22,206 bases of DNA, from the NCBI GenBank assembly GCA_004555055.1, contig SFJN01000021.1, positions 1 to 22,206 on the forward strand, in the 5' to 3' direction. A program made the translations under genes and the position numbers. The notes under the pieces are model-generated. The model saw only the letters and a list, made by a program, of their open reading frames with translations. It made no database searches and was not told where the DNA came from. Every line of letters begins with the position of its first letter. The first letter of the stretch is position 1. The DNA comes from Bacteroidales bacterium. Lineage in GTDB: Bacteria > Bacteroidota > Bacteroidia > Bacteroidales > Bacteroidaceae. This document shows positions 9,006 to 17,221 of the stretch, in pieces.

Positions 9006-9056
9006 AAAAGATATCCCGTTATCAGACGTTTAGGTCTGACAACGGGATATTCTGTT
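9006..9056. terminator. Bidirectional terminator between convergent genes
   Basis: A 17-bp stem with one internal mismatch: ATATCCCGTT (9011-9020) pairs perfectly with AACGGGATAT (9041-9050), and TCAGAC (9022-9027) with GTCTGA (9034-9039), around a 6-nt loop. It is followed by TCTGTTTT on the + strand. On the - strand the stem is followed by CTTTTTGC. It therefore serves both the GHL10 gene and menA, which converge on it. Confidence 0.9.
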
Positions 9057-9082
9057 TTCAGAGACGCGAAGGTTTGTTCCGG

Positions 9083-10015
9083 TTATTCAATCATCAGTGC
9101 CATCACCACCAGCAGTGTGAAGCACAGCATGTTGCGGCTCGTCATGCCGAGTATGGCATTCAGCGCACGGCCCTCACCGATGCGTCGCATGGAACGCCAT
9201 GTGGCGCAATGGAGCAGTACGTAGATTACCGTCAGCCTTGACACCATGAAGTGTCCGTGAAGCCCCAGCAGTGAGGCACAAAGCCATGCGAGGATGCCCT
9301 GCCACAGGTAGAAATGCTCCCCGAAACGTCGACCGAAGCGCGCTATCAGTGTGAATTTCCCCGCAGAACGGTCCGTGTCGCGGTCGCGGTAGTTGTTTAC
9401 TACGAGCAAGGTGTCTACCACCAGTGCCACAGCGGTGGCCAGTACCATTACCTCCCAGTCCAGTGTGCCGCGGAGCACCAGATAGGTCCCGCAGGTGGGG
9501 ATGTAGCCGAAGAAAAGGTAAACCAGCACATCGCCCAGACCATGGTAACTGCCGAAGGTGGTGTAGAAGAATGCTCCGCCCACTACCGCTGCCACCACAA
9601 GGGTGAATACGGCTGCTACTGCCGGCAGGCTCATGGTAGCCGAGAGGACTGTAAAGGCCGGTGAAAGGCAGAAACCGACGATGATGCCCACGCCTACCAT
9701 AGCCGCCAGCACGCAGACGAGGGTGATGCCGCGATGCATGGCACTGGGGGTAATCCAGCCTTTTGCGCATGCCCGTTCCGGACCCAGGCGGTCTTCGCCG
9801 TCCGTGCCGCGCAGGAAGTCGTAAAGGTCGTTGATAAGGTTTGACGCCACCTGCATCAGACTGGCAAAAAGGGCACAGAGCAGGGCCATACGCCAGTCTA
9901 CACTGCCGTGGCGGCATGCCAGTGCCGTCGCGCAGCATACCGACACCAATGCGCCGGAGAGGGTCTTGGGGCGGCAAGCCAGCACCCATGCTTTGAAGGA
10001 ATTCTGTTTCATCAT
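9083..10015 (-). CDS. menA: 1,4-dihydroxy-2-naphthoate polyprenyltransferase (MenA)
   Basis: 310-aa integral membrane UbiA-family prenyltransferase that joins a polyprenyl chain to 1,4-dihydroxy-2-naphthoate, giving demethylmenaquinone for the anaerobic electron transport chain. Both Asp-rich, Mg-diphosphate-binding motifs are intact: NLINDLYDFLRGTD (59-72) and NNYRDRDTDRSAGKFT (207-222); the second, with FGRRFG just behind, is the MenA-type version. The rest is mostly hydrophobic helices, as expected for about eight or nine membrane spans. Two adjacent ATGs (10013-10015 and 10010-10012) could start it; an in-frame stop about 40 nt upstream and no other ATG between fix the start here. It is transcribed alone, away from the thymidine kinase operon, and ends at the bidirectional terminator. 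Confidence 0.93.
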   Translation of the reverse strand: MMKQNSFKAWVLACRPKTLSGALVSVCCATALACRHGSVDWRMALLCALFASLMQVASNLINDLYDFLRGTDGEDRLGPERACAKGWITPSAMHRGITLVCVLAAMVGVGIIVGFCLSPAFTVLSATMSLPAVAAVFTLVVAAVVGGAFFYTTFGSYHGLGDVLVYLFFGYIPTCGTYLVLRGTLDWEVMVLATAVALVVDTLLVVNNYRDRDTDRSAGKFTLIARFGRRFGEHFYLWQGILAWLCASLLGLHGHFMVSRLTVIYVLLHCATWRSMRRIGEGRALNAILGMTSRNMLCFTLLVVMALMIE

Positions 10016-10020
10016 GTCTG

Positions 10021-10028
10021 CAAAAATA
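10021..10028 (-). promoter_or_regulatory. TATTTTTG -7-like element abutting the menA start
   Basis: Read on the - strand this is TATTTTTG, a full match to TAnnTTTG and the same octamer as at 275-282. It ends only about 5 nt before the menA ATG, so if used the transcript would be leaderless or nearly so. No -33 TTTG is seen at normal spacing, so it may be fortuitous. Confidence 0.3.
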
Positions 10029-10146
10029 AGGTTTTTCCGCCATTCCGCCCGCCTTTATTCCTCAATTATGCTACAAAGCGGCAGCATCTGACGGCGAATA
10101 TGCCAAATACTCCCTGCACCGCATGGCCCGACCGCATGGAAATTCG

Positions 10147-10154
10147 TAACTTTG
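10147..10154 (+). promoter_or_regulatory. Candidate promoter of the thymidine kinase operon
   Basis: TAACTTTG is an exact TAnnTTTG match, identical to the octamer at 22130-22137. It lies in the 10016-10228 gap between divergent menA and tdk, which otherwise holds no gene. It argues that the tdk start must lie downstream of about 10160, ruling out the long upstream in-frame extension into menA. A -33 element is not obvious. Confidence 0.55.
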
Positions 10155-10228
10155 CCCTGCCTTCGTTTGCGCATCTGCAGTATGCGATGTCGAAGGAAAC
10201 CGACATTTTACAGCCGAAAAATCCGAGT

Positions 10229-10804
10229 ATGCACGATACAGAAATCTATCCCCAGCGTGGACGCATCGATGTGATTTGTGGCAGCATGTTCTCCGGAAAG
10301 ACCGAGGAACTCATCCGCCGCATCCGCCGTGCACGTATTGCCCGTCAGCGTGTCGAAATCTTCAAACCTGAAATCGACACCCGTTACAGCGAGTCAGAAG
10401 TGGTAAGCCACGATGGCGATGCCATTGTTTCCACCCCAGTAGCCAACAGTCAGGCCATTCTTCTTTTGGCTTCGGAGGCTGATGTCGTGGGCATTGACGA
10501 GGCCCAGTTCTTCGATCCCGGCATTGTCGATGTCTGCAATGCCCTTGCCAACCAGGGCAAACGTGTGGTGGTGGCCGGGCTGGATATGGACTTCAAGGGC
10601 ACACCGTTCGGACCGATGCCTGCCCTGTGTGCTATTGCCGAAGACGTCACCAAGGTGCATGCCATCTGTGTGCGTTGCGGCAACCTTGCCTACGTCAGCC
10701 ACCGCATTGTGGAAGGCGACCGTCAGGTGATGCTCGGCGAGCAGCAGGAGTACGAACCCCTCTGCCGTCATTGTTACGAAAAACTCAGAAAGATTCCAGA
10801 ATAA
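10229..10804 (+). CDS. tdk: Thymidine kinase (type II)
   Basis: 191-aa cytoplasmic salvage enzyme phosphorylating thymidine to dTMP with ATP. The P-loop GSMFSGKT (18-25), Walker B/catalytic IDEAQFF (D90, E91), the nucleoside-binding stretch GLDMDFKGTPFG and the four structural-zinc cysteines (CVRC 147-150, CRHC 179-182) are all intact, so it should be active. The open frame continues far upstream, but the promoter element at 10147 lies inside that extension. Two starts remain: ATG 10229 (191 aa, A-rich leader GAAAAATCC) and ATG 10187 (205 aa); family members are usually near 190-200 aa. I prefer 10229, with modest certainty. It is first in a run of closely spaced + strand genes; the next begins 7 nt after its stop. 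Confidence 0.93.
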   Translation: MHDTEIYPQRGRIDVICGSMFSGKTEELIRRIRRARIARQRVEIFKPEIDTRYSESEVVSHDGDAIVSTPVANSQAILLLASEADVVGIDEAQFFDPGIVDVCNALANQGKRVVVAGLDMDFKGTPFGPMPALCAIAEDVTKVHAICVRCGNLAYVSHRIVEGDRQVMLGEQQEYEPLCRHCYEKLRKIPE

Positions 10805-10811
10805 CATTCTT

Positions 10812-11483
10812 ATGAAGAAACATCGTTCCATCCTATTCCTGCTGGCGTTCCTTGCCGCCACGTGGATGTATGCCCAGCAGCAGGTTGTGGAAAGACGCAG
10901 CCATTCGCAACTCGTGTTCCCGGAATTCCAGATGGCAAAGGTCCGTCAGGGTTTTGGGCGTGTGACGAAGGCGCGCTGCAACATCATGTACAAGAACGCT
11001 GCGCTGTGCTTCCTCGACGAGAAGGACAACAAGGTCCGCCAGGCCTTTGTGCAGAACATCTTTGCCGTAGATTTCGATTCCTGCCGTTACATGAAGGTCG
11101 ACACCCTGGCCATGGGGCTGGTGGTGGCGGAGCAGGACGGCATGTCGCTCCTGAGAGTCACCACCATTGATATGGACAAATACAAGGAAGTGACGCAGGG
11201 TGGCACCGACATGCCATTCCTCGACATCGATATGGCGGGCTATGGCACCGACACCTTCATCGACCTCAGCGGTGCCGAGCAGCAGAGCAACGAGGGCTAT
11301 CCGCTGAAGGACCGCTATTATTTCCGGCTGAGGGACGGAAAGTTCATTCCCGCCACGCAGAAGAATGTGCGGAAATACGTGAAGCCCGAGTTGAAGACTG
11401 CCTTCAAGACACTGATGGAAGACCGCTGGTGGAGCTGGCGCGACGAGGGAAGCCTGAAGAAGCTCTTCATGTACTTTAAGTAG
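10812..11483 (+). CDS. Exported protein of unknown function, 223 aa
   Basis: I do not recognise this family. It has a clear signal peptide (MKKHRSILFLLAFLAATWMYAQ, cleavage near residue 22) and no lipobox, so a periplasmic location or outer-membrane association is likely. The mature part is mixed alpha/beta with short strands (NIMYKNAALCFLDEKDNKV, AMGLVVAEQDGMSLLRVTTI), no membrane span, and a basic aromatic-rich tail (EDRWWSWRDEGSLKKLFMYF). Its real-gene status is supported by the start 7 nt after tdk, an uninterrupted frame with the same codon choice as its neighbours, and the signal peptide. It is probably co-transcribed with tdk and the radical SAM gene 41 nt downstream. Nothing in it suggests a link to thymidine metabolism. 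Confidence 0.8.
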   Translation: MKKHRSILFLLAFLAATWMYAQQQVVERRSHSQLVFPEFQMAKVRQGFGRVTKARCNIMYKNAALCFLDEKDNKVRQAFVQNIFAVDFDSCRYMKVDTLAMGLVVAEQDGMSLLRVTTIDMDKYKEVTQGGTDMPFLDIDMAGYGTDTFIDLSGAEQQSNEGYPLKDRYYFRLRDGKFIPATQKNVRKYVKPELKTAFKTLMEDRWWSWRDEGSLKKLFMYFK

Positions 11484-11524
11484 TCCGGAATATCACGTTC
11501 ATAGGTAAACTCTCTTCGTTCTCC

Positions 11525-12340
11525 ATGGATTCCTCCCTGACCTCCCTTCATCCCTCTCCAGTTTTTGGTCCTGTCCACAGCCGCAGACTGGGTGTTTCGT
11601 TGGGCATCAACCTTATGCCTGGCGATGGCAAGTTGTGCAGCTTCGACTGTGTCTACTGCGAGTGCGGCACCAATGGAGAGCGTTCTCCACATACTGCCCG
11701 CCCGTCGCGCGAGGCGGTTGTCCGTACCCTCGAAAACGTGTTGCGCACACGTCATGCGGCCGGACAGCCCTTGCATACGCTTACCTTCTCCGGAAATGGC
11801 GAACCTACGTTGCATCCCGAGTTTCCTGGCATCATCGACGATGTCCTCACCCTCCGCAACCGCTGGTATCCCGAGGCCAAGGTGAGTGTGCTGAGCAATG
11901 CAACGGCCATACACCGTCCACAGGTGCGCGAAGCCCTGATGAAGGTCGACAACAACATCCAAAAACTTGATACGGTTTCCGACGCCTACATCCATATGAT
12001 TGACCGTCCGGCACCTTCCTACCGTGTCGAGGACACCATCCGTTATCTTTGCTGTTTCGAAGGTCATGTCATCGTGCAGACCATCTTCATGAGCGGCCAC
12101 CTCACCCTGCGGTGGACGGGAAGCGATGCGGAAGAGACCTTCGATGCCGACAATACCTCGGAAACTTACCTACAACCTTGGCTCCAGGCCTTGCAGCGCA
12201 TCCGCCCACAGGGTGTCATGGTCTACACCATCGACCGTCCAACGCCTTTCCCCACCCTTACCAAGGTATTGCCCGAAACCCTCGATGCCATTGCCGCCCG
12301 TGTCAGCGCTTTGGGCATCCCCTGTAGCGTGTCGTATTGA
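11525..12340 (+). CDS. Radical SAM protein, COG0731-like
   Basis: 271 aa. CSFDCVYC (C38, C42, C45) is the CxxxCxxC motif that holds the 4Fe-4S cluster for S-adenosylmethionine cleavage. The leading FGPVHSRRLGVSLGINL and the trailing TFSGNGEPTLHPEF are hallmarks of the COG0731 Fe-S oxidoreductase group. C47 is an extra Cys directly behind the cluster motif. There is no SPASM or other C-terminal cluster domain; the last third is simply the end of the barrel. The exact reaction is unknown; relatives include wyosine-type tRNA-modifying enzymes, and the tilS gene next door would fit a tRNA role, but that is inference only. The gaps to neighbours are 41 and 34 nt with no terminator, so operon membership is likely. 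Confidence 0.88.
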   Translation: MDSSLTSLHPSPVFGPVHSRRLGVSLGINLMPGDGKLCSFDCVYCECGTNGERSPHTARPSREAVVRTLENVLRTRHAAGQPLHTLTFSGNGEPTLHPEFPGIIDDVLTLRNRWYPEAKVSVLSNATAIHRPQVREALMKVDNNIQKLDTVSDAYIHMIDRPAPSYRVEDTIRYLCCFEGHVIVQTIFMSGHLTLRWTGSDAEETFDADNTSETYLQPWLQALQRIRPQGVMVYTIDRPTPFPTLTKVLPETLDAIAARVSALGIPCSVSY

Positions 12341-12374
12341 GGGATAAAACCCAACTTTATAGCACACCCCTTAT

Positions 12375-13676
12375 ATGCCGAATCCACAATCGTCTTTTTT
12401 ACAAGAAGGGTCGTCAGCCCTTCATCCAGCATTGTATTCCGTACAAACCCTCCTCATACAACATCGCATCGTTGTCGGGGAGGGCTTGATGCTTTGCGGA
12501 CTCAGTGGAGGTGCCGACTCTGTAGCGATGGTCCTCATCCTTCGTCGGCTGGGATTCGCTGTACATGCCCTGCATTGCAATTTCCACCTCCGCGGCGCCG
12601 AGAGCCAGCGCGACGAGGATTTTGTCCGCTGTTTCTGTCAGCGTCACGACATTCCCCTCGAGGTTACGGATTTCAATACGGAACACGAGGCCCGCACCCA
12701 CGGCGAGAGCATCGAGATGGCCGCACGCCGCTTGCGGTACGGGTGGTTTGCCGAGGTGGCGCAGCGCCTGGGTGCGGCATATCCGCAGCGGAAGGTCCAC
12801 GTTTGTGTGGCACATCATGCCGATGACAATGTCGAAACCTTCCTCCTCCATCTCGTCCGTGGGGCAGGGCTACGCGGACTTTCCGGCATGCGCGTGGTGA
12901 ACGACGAAGGCATTGTACGTCCTTTGCTGGAGACACCGAGGCAGACGCTGCTCGAACTGTTGGAAGAGTGGGGCGAAACCTACGTCACCGACAGCAGCAA
13001 TGCCGATGTCCGTTACCGGCGCAACCGCATCCGTCATGAGCTCCTCCCCCTGTTGCGGTCGATGAATCCCAACATCTCGGCAGTCCTCCGCCGCACCATG
13101 CGCCATCTCGACGATGCCGGGCGTGAGCTTGCCGCCTGCGGACACGAAGACCTCCGTTCACGTCTTCTTGCCCTGGGCTTCAACGCCACACAAATTACGC
13201 AGGTGGCGCAGGGCCGTAACGGGGCCTATACCCTCGCCAACGGCCATATCCTAACCCGTCATGGTGATACGTTGCGCTATGGTCTGTTGCCACAGCCCGT
13301 TCCTTCCACTTCCCTTGTTCCGGGCGAGAACATTGTCCGTGACGAAGTCTTTCTGTTTCGTCGCTGCCCGTGGCCTGTCCCCGGCTTTGACCTCCGACAG
13401 CCGCACTGTGCCGTCATTGACGTGCGCGCCGTCCGGGGCGCACTTTCCATACGCTCCGTCGCCACCGCCGACCGCTTCACTCCCTTCGGTATGCGGGGCA
13501 CGCGCCTTGTCAGCGACTATCTGACCGACCGTCACCGGTCGCGTATCGAAAAATTCGCCGCCCTCGTCCTTACCGATTCCGAAGGTATCCTCTGGCTCGT
13601 GGGCGAAACCGTCGCAGCCCGTGCCGCAGTCACCCCCGATACTGCCGAAGTCTTCATCATTTCCCGTTGTCCATGA
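12375..13676 (+). CDS. tilS: tRNA(Ile)-lysidine synthase (TilS)
   Basis: 433-aa cytoplasmic enzyme that uses ATP and lysine to convert C34 of tRNA-Ile(CAU) to lysidine, so that AUA is read as Ile. The N-type ATP-pyrophosphatase core carries the PP-loop SGGADS (44-49), HCNFHLRGAES, AHHADD (146-151), RPLLETPR and the tRNA-contact region DSSNADVRYRRNRIRHELLP (from residue 206). A C-terminal TilS domain is present (DRFTPFGMRGTRLVSDYLTDRHRS...LWLVGE). The length is normal for Bacteroidales. The start at ATG 12375 gives a family-typical ~40-residue lead to the PP-loop; no nearer ATG competes before the core. The stop codon TGA overlaps the ATG of the next gene in ATGA, implying translational coupling. 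It is expected to be essential. Confidence 0.95.
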   Translation: MPNPQSSFLQEGSSALHPALYSVQTLLIQHRIVVGEGLMLCGLSGGADSVAMVLILRRLGFAVHALHCNFHLRGAESQRDEDFVRCFCQRHDIPLEVTDFNTEHEARTHGESIEMAARRLRYGWFAEVAQRLGAAYPQRKVHVCVAHHADDNVETFLLHLVRGAGLRGLSGMRVVNDEGIVRPLLETPRQTLLELLEEWGETYVTDSSNADVRYRRNRIRHELLPLLRSMNPNISAVLRRTMRHLDDAGRELAACGHEDLRSRLLALGFNATQITQVAQGRNGAYTLANGHILTRHGDTLRYGLLPQPVPSTSLVPGENIVRDEVFLFRRCPWPVPGFDLRQPHCAVIDVRAVRGALSIRSVATADRFTPFGMRGTRLVSDYLTDRHRSRIEKFAALVLTDSEGILWLVGETVAARAAVTPDTAEVFIISRCP

Positions 13677-16600
13677 CGCACTCCGAACCCACATCATCCC
13701 AGATGGCCGACGCTTCGGCCGCCGAATCCCTGCCTGCTACCTTCATACCTGAGGGGCCCGCCGACTTCTTCGACGAGCTGCAGGCCCTGGCTGCCGATGC
13801 CGCTGTGCCGCATTTCTATCGCCTTCTCGGGCAGACCCTCCGCCGTGCTGCCGAGACCGCTACGGCTTTCAACGGTCTTACCCTCGGAGGCCTCCATGCC
13901 AAGGTCGACTTCCTCTGTAAGGAACACGGCATACCCCCCGTTTTGCGGCATGCCGTCAACGTTGCCCGCCGTGCCATCCTGCGGGCCGAGCAGGGCAATG
14001 TGCCGTGCGACGACGATGCGGTTGCCACCGACACCCTGCTCCAACGTCTTACCGACCTCAAGGCCGTATGTCGCTTCATTGCCCGTGTCTTTGATGTCCC
14101 CCTCCCCGCATCCTTGGTGCGCACCTTCGTCGCCGATGCTCCTGAGAGCGAAGCACCTGCACAGCGTATAGGACAGGTGTTGCGGTGCGTGGCGGAACGT
14201 TGGGACGAAACGGTGTTGCATGTCCGTGCCGATGCTTTGGGCGACGATGGGGCCGACGTGGTGTTGAAGGGTCGCTACGCCGACTGGTCGTACCTGCTCA
14301 AGATTCTCACGCCCGGTGCACAGCTCAATCTTGTGCGTCCCGTCAGGCTTTCCTCCGGTAGCATCGATGCCGAGGTCATTGTCCTGGAGCCTGATTTCCT
14401 GATTGACGTTACCGCTGTGGCGCGCTGTTTCGAGGAATATTCCCATACCCCTTTCAACCATCTCCTGCAGCGTCTCGAGCCTTTTCGCACGAGTAAGGAG
14501 GTACTCCTTGGAAACTTTGCCGGCATGCTCCTCGACCATGCCGTTTACGGCCGCAGTGAGGCCTACGACGAAGTATTCCGTACTTTCGTCAGCGACAATA
14601 TCCTCGACATCCTCGCCCTTGAGGACCGCGACGGCTTCTCCCTTGCCGACTTCTATGCTGAGGGAAAGATACAGGCGGAGCATATCCACGTTGCCCTCCA
14701 CGAAGCCCTTGCCCGCCATGTGGGCCAATACCGTCCCGAAGAGGTGATGCTCGAACCCTCGTTCGTTTGCGAGATGCTGGGATTGCAGGGACGTATGGAC
14801 TTCCTGCAACTCGATCACCGTGTGCTGATAGAACAGAAAAGCGGTAAGGGCGCTTTCGCGCCTTGGAACCATGATGCCGAGTGTCCTGTGCAGAAGGAAC
14901 AGCATTATGTGCAGATGCTCCTCTATCGTGCCATACTCCGCTACGGCTTTGCCGGTCGCTATGCCGCCAACGGCAAGAATCTCCAGACCTTCCTCCTCTA
15001 TTCACGTTACGGTCTTCCCCTGCTCGGTCTGGGTGCCGCCCCCGAACTCTTCTACGAAGCTATGCGCGTGCGCAACGGCATGGTATGGTACGAACATCTT
15101 TATTGCGCCGAAGGAGCCCGCCTGCTGGAACGCCTCACCCCCGAGTCGCTACTGCAACGTGCTGTGAATCCCCGTTTCTGGCAGCAATATATCCGTCCGC
15201 GCATCGCCTCCACACTTGCCACCCTTCAGCAGGCAACGCCTTTGGAGCGTGCCTACTTCCAGCGTTTCCTGCGTTTTGTGGCTTTGGAGCACCGTACGGC
15301 CAAGGTGGGCGACAACACCTCGCAGTGCCGGGCCTATGCTTCGAAATGGAATGCTACCCTTGCCGAGAAGCACGAGAGCGGAGAGATTTACGACGCCCTC
15401 CGCCTGCTGCCTCCCGACACTTCTTCCACCGGCACCGTCACCCACGTCCGCTTGGCATTCCCCGCTGCCGATACCCCCGCTGCCACCGACCCCGGTGCCG
15501 TGAATTTCCGGCGTGGCGACATCGTCATCCTCTATCCTTATGATGCGGATACTGCCCCCGACTGCCGGCGCTCGCACATTTTCCGCGGTGTGCTGAACGA
15601 CATCCGTACCGATGGCCTTGAAGTCCGCCTGACCGCTCCCCAGGGCGATGCCCGCGTGCTTATGCACGATGCCGGACGCCCTTGGGCCATCGAGCACGAC
15701 CTTCACGAAGCCGCTTTCACGCAGCTCTATGCCGGACTTACCGCCTTCCTCCGTGCTCCGCAGGAAAGACGGGAACTCCTGCTGTTGCAACGTCCCCCGC
15801 GCACCGATACAACCTTGCAGCTACGGGGCGACTACGGGCCCTTCAACGACATGGTGCTCCGCTCACGGCAGGCACGCGACCTTTTCCTCATTGTCGGTCC
15901 TCCAGGTACCGGCAAGACGTCGTACGGCATGCTCCTCACCCTTCAGGAGGAACTCCAAAGCTCAAATTCCCGTGTGCTCCTTGCCGCCTATACCAACCGT
16001 GCGGTCGACGAGGTATGCTCCAAACTACTCGAGGCCCACATCCCCTTCCTCCGCATCGGCAGTGCCGAGGGTTGCGATGCCGCCTGCCGTCCTTATTTGA
16101 TGGACGAACAGCTGCGGGGGTTGGATGCCGATGCCGCCCGTCGCCGTCTCCTCGCAACCCGGGTGGTGGCAGGCACCGTGAGTGCCCTTGCGCGACGCGA
16201 CAGCCTTTTTGCCCTCCTGCGTTTTTCGCTTGCCATTGTCGACGAGGCATCGCAAATACTCGAACCCCAACTTCTTCCCCTCCTTTCCGTCTTGCACGGC
16301 ACGGAATCGGCCATTGCCCGTATGGTGATGATTGGCGACCCCCGCCAGCTTCCTGCCGTGGTGCAGCAGCCCGTTACGGCATCGGCCGTCTACGACACCC
16401 TGCTGCAAGGCATTGGACTCCACGATTGCCGTGCTTCGCTTTTTGAACGCCTGCTGCGGCGTTACGGTACCGACCCCCTTTGTACCTTCATGCTTACACG
16501 CCAGGGGCGTATGCACCGCGACATCGCCGCTTTCCCCAGCCGTTGGTTCTACGACGGACAGCTCGATGTGGTCCCCCTGCCGCACCAGACTGCCGTTACG

Positions 16601-17167
16601 GCTGCAGGCGACAGCAGGGTAATGTTCTACGACGTTCCCGCCCCCAAGTCGAATCCGGGAGTCGTGGAGTCGCCGAAGGTGAACATGGCAGAGGCCCGTG
16701 CCATAGCCGTACTCGCTGTCGACGTCTATGAAACCGTTGCAGCGACCTTTTCCGCAGAGCGGACATTGGGCATCATTGTCCCCTATCGCAACCAGATATC
16801 CGCCATACGGTCGCAGATTGAGGCGGAGTGCCGGCGCAGGCACATCAGCGGTTCGCCCCTCGAAGGGGTGAGTATCGATACCGTGGAGCGATATCAGGGC
16901 AGTCAGCGCGAGAGCATCATCTATGGTTTTACCGTGATGCACCGTTGGCAGCTCGCCTTCCTCACCGGAAATGTCTTTACCGATGAGGCTGGGAATGTGG
17001 TGGACCGCAAGTTGAACGTGGCGATGACGCGTGCACGCTCAAAGCTTATCCTTGTGGGAAATGCCGAGCTGCTGGAGCGGATTGTTACCTTCAGACGGCT
17101 CATCGACGACGTGAAACGCATGGGCGGATATCGTCGGTGGGAGGAGGAAAATGACGCGTTGACATGA
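13673..17167 (+). CDS. Dna2-like PD-(D/E)XK nuclease - SF1 helicase fusion
   Basis: 1164 aa from ATG 13673, which overlaps the tilS stop; an in-frame TTG at 13667 is less likely. The nuclease part (~270-430) shows the RecB/Cas4/Dna2 signature: H289 in GMLLDH, D376 in GRMDFL, E387-Q-K389 in IEQKSG, and Q414-x3-Y418. A beta-barrel-like linker (~600-700) includes RRGDIVILYPYD. The helicase is Upf1/Dna2-like SF1: Walker A GPPGTGKT (742-749), motif Ia AYTNRAVDE, Walker B DEAS (857-860), motif III GDPRQLP (from 888), motif V ERYQGSQRES (Q1075) and motif VI AMTRARSK (from 1117). All motifs look intact. The expected role is DNA-end or flap processing in repair or replication. The four-Cys iron-sulfur arrangement of Dna2 and Cas4 is not seen after the QxxxY motif. 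An RNA role, as in Upf1, is less likely given the nuclease. Confidence 0.87.
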   Translation: MTHSEPTSSQMADASAAESLPATFIPEGPADFFDELQALAADAAVPHFYRLLGQTLRRAAETATAFNGLTLGGLHAKVDFLCKEHGIPPVLRHAVNVARRAILRAEQGNVPCDDDAVATDTLLQRLTDLKAVCRFIARVFDVPLPASLVRTFVADAPESEAPAQRIGQVLRCVAERWDETVLHVRADALGDDGADVVLKGRYADWSYLLKILTPGAQLNLVRPVRLSSGSIDAEVIVLEPDFLIDVTAVARCFEEYSHTPFNHLLQRLEPFRTSKEVLLGNFAGMLLDHAVYGRSEAYDEVFRTFVSDNILDILALEDRDGFSLADFYAEGKIQAEHIHVALHEALARHVGQYRPEEVMLEPSFVCEMLGLQGRMDFLQLDHRVLIEQKSGKGAFAPWNHDAECPVQKEQHYVQMLLYRAILRYGFAGRYAANGKNLQTFLLYSRYGLPLLGLGAAPELFYEAMRVRNGMVWYEHLYCAEGARLLERLTPESLLQRAVNPRFWQQYIRPRIASTLATLQQATPLERAYFQRFLRFVALEHRTAKVGDNTSQCRAYASKWNATLAEKHESGEIYDALRLLPPDTSSTGTVTHVRLAFPAADTPAATDPGAVNFRRGDIVILYPYDADTAPDCRRSHIFRGVLNDIRTDGLEVRLTAPQGDARVLMHDAGRPWAIEHDLHEAAFTQLYAGLTAFLRAPQERRELLLLQRPPRTDTTLQLRGDYGPFNDMVLRSRQARDLFLIVGPPGTGKTSYGMLLTLQEELQSSNSRVLLAAYTNRAVDEVCSKLLEAHIPFLRIGSAEGCDAACRPYLMDEQLRGLDADAARRRLLATRVVAGTVSALARRDSLFALLRFSLAIVDEASQILEPQLLPLLSVLHGTESAIARMVMIGDPRQLPAVVQQPVTASAVYDTLLQGIGLHDCRASLFERLLRRYGTDPLCTFMLTRQGRMHRDIAAFPSRWFYDGQLDVVPLPHQTAVTAAGDSRVMFYDVPAPKSNPGVVESPKVNMAEARAIAVLAVDVYETVAATFSAERTLGIIVPYRNQISAIRSQIEAECRRRHISGSPLEGVSIDTVERYQGSQRESIIYGFTVMHRWQLAFLTGNVFTDEAGNVVDRKLNVAMTRARSKLILVGNAELLERIVTFRRLIDDVKRMGGYRRWEEENDALT

Positions 17168-17221
17168 TTCTTCCCCTTATTCCCCATTGAAAGAAAACAA
17201 TGAAACGATAAACATTTTTTC

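Noticed and set aside
9908..10228. In-frame upstream extension of thymidine kinase (about 107 residues)
   Set aside because: It overlaps the start of menA on the other strand, contains the promoter element at 10147-10154, and has no homology to the kinase family, whose members begin just before the RGRIxVICGSMFSGKT region.
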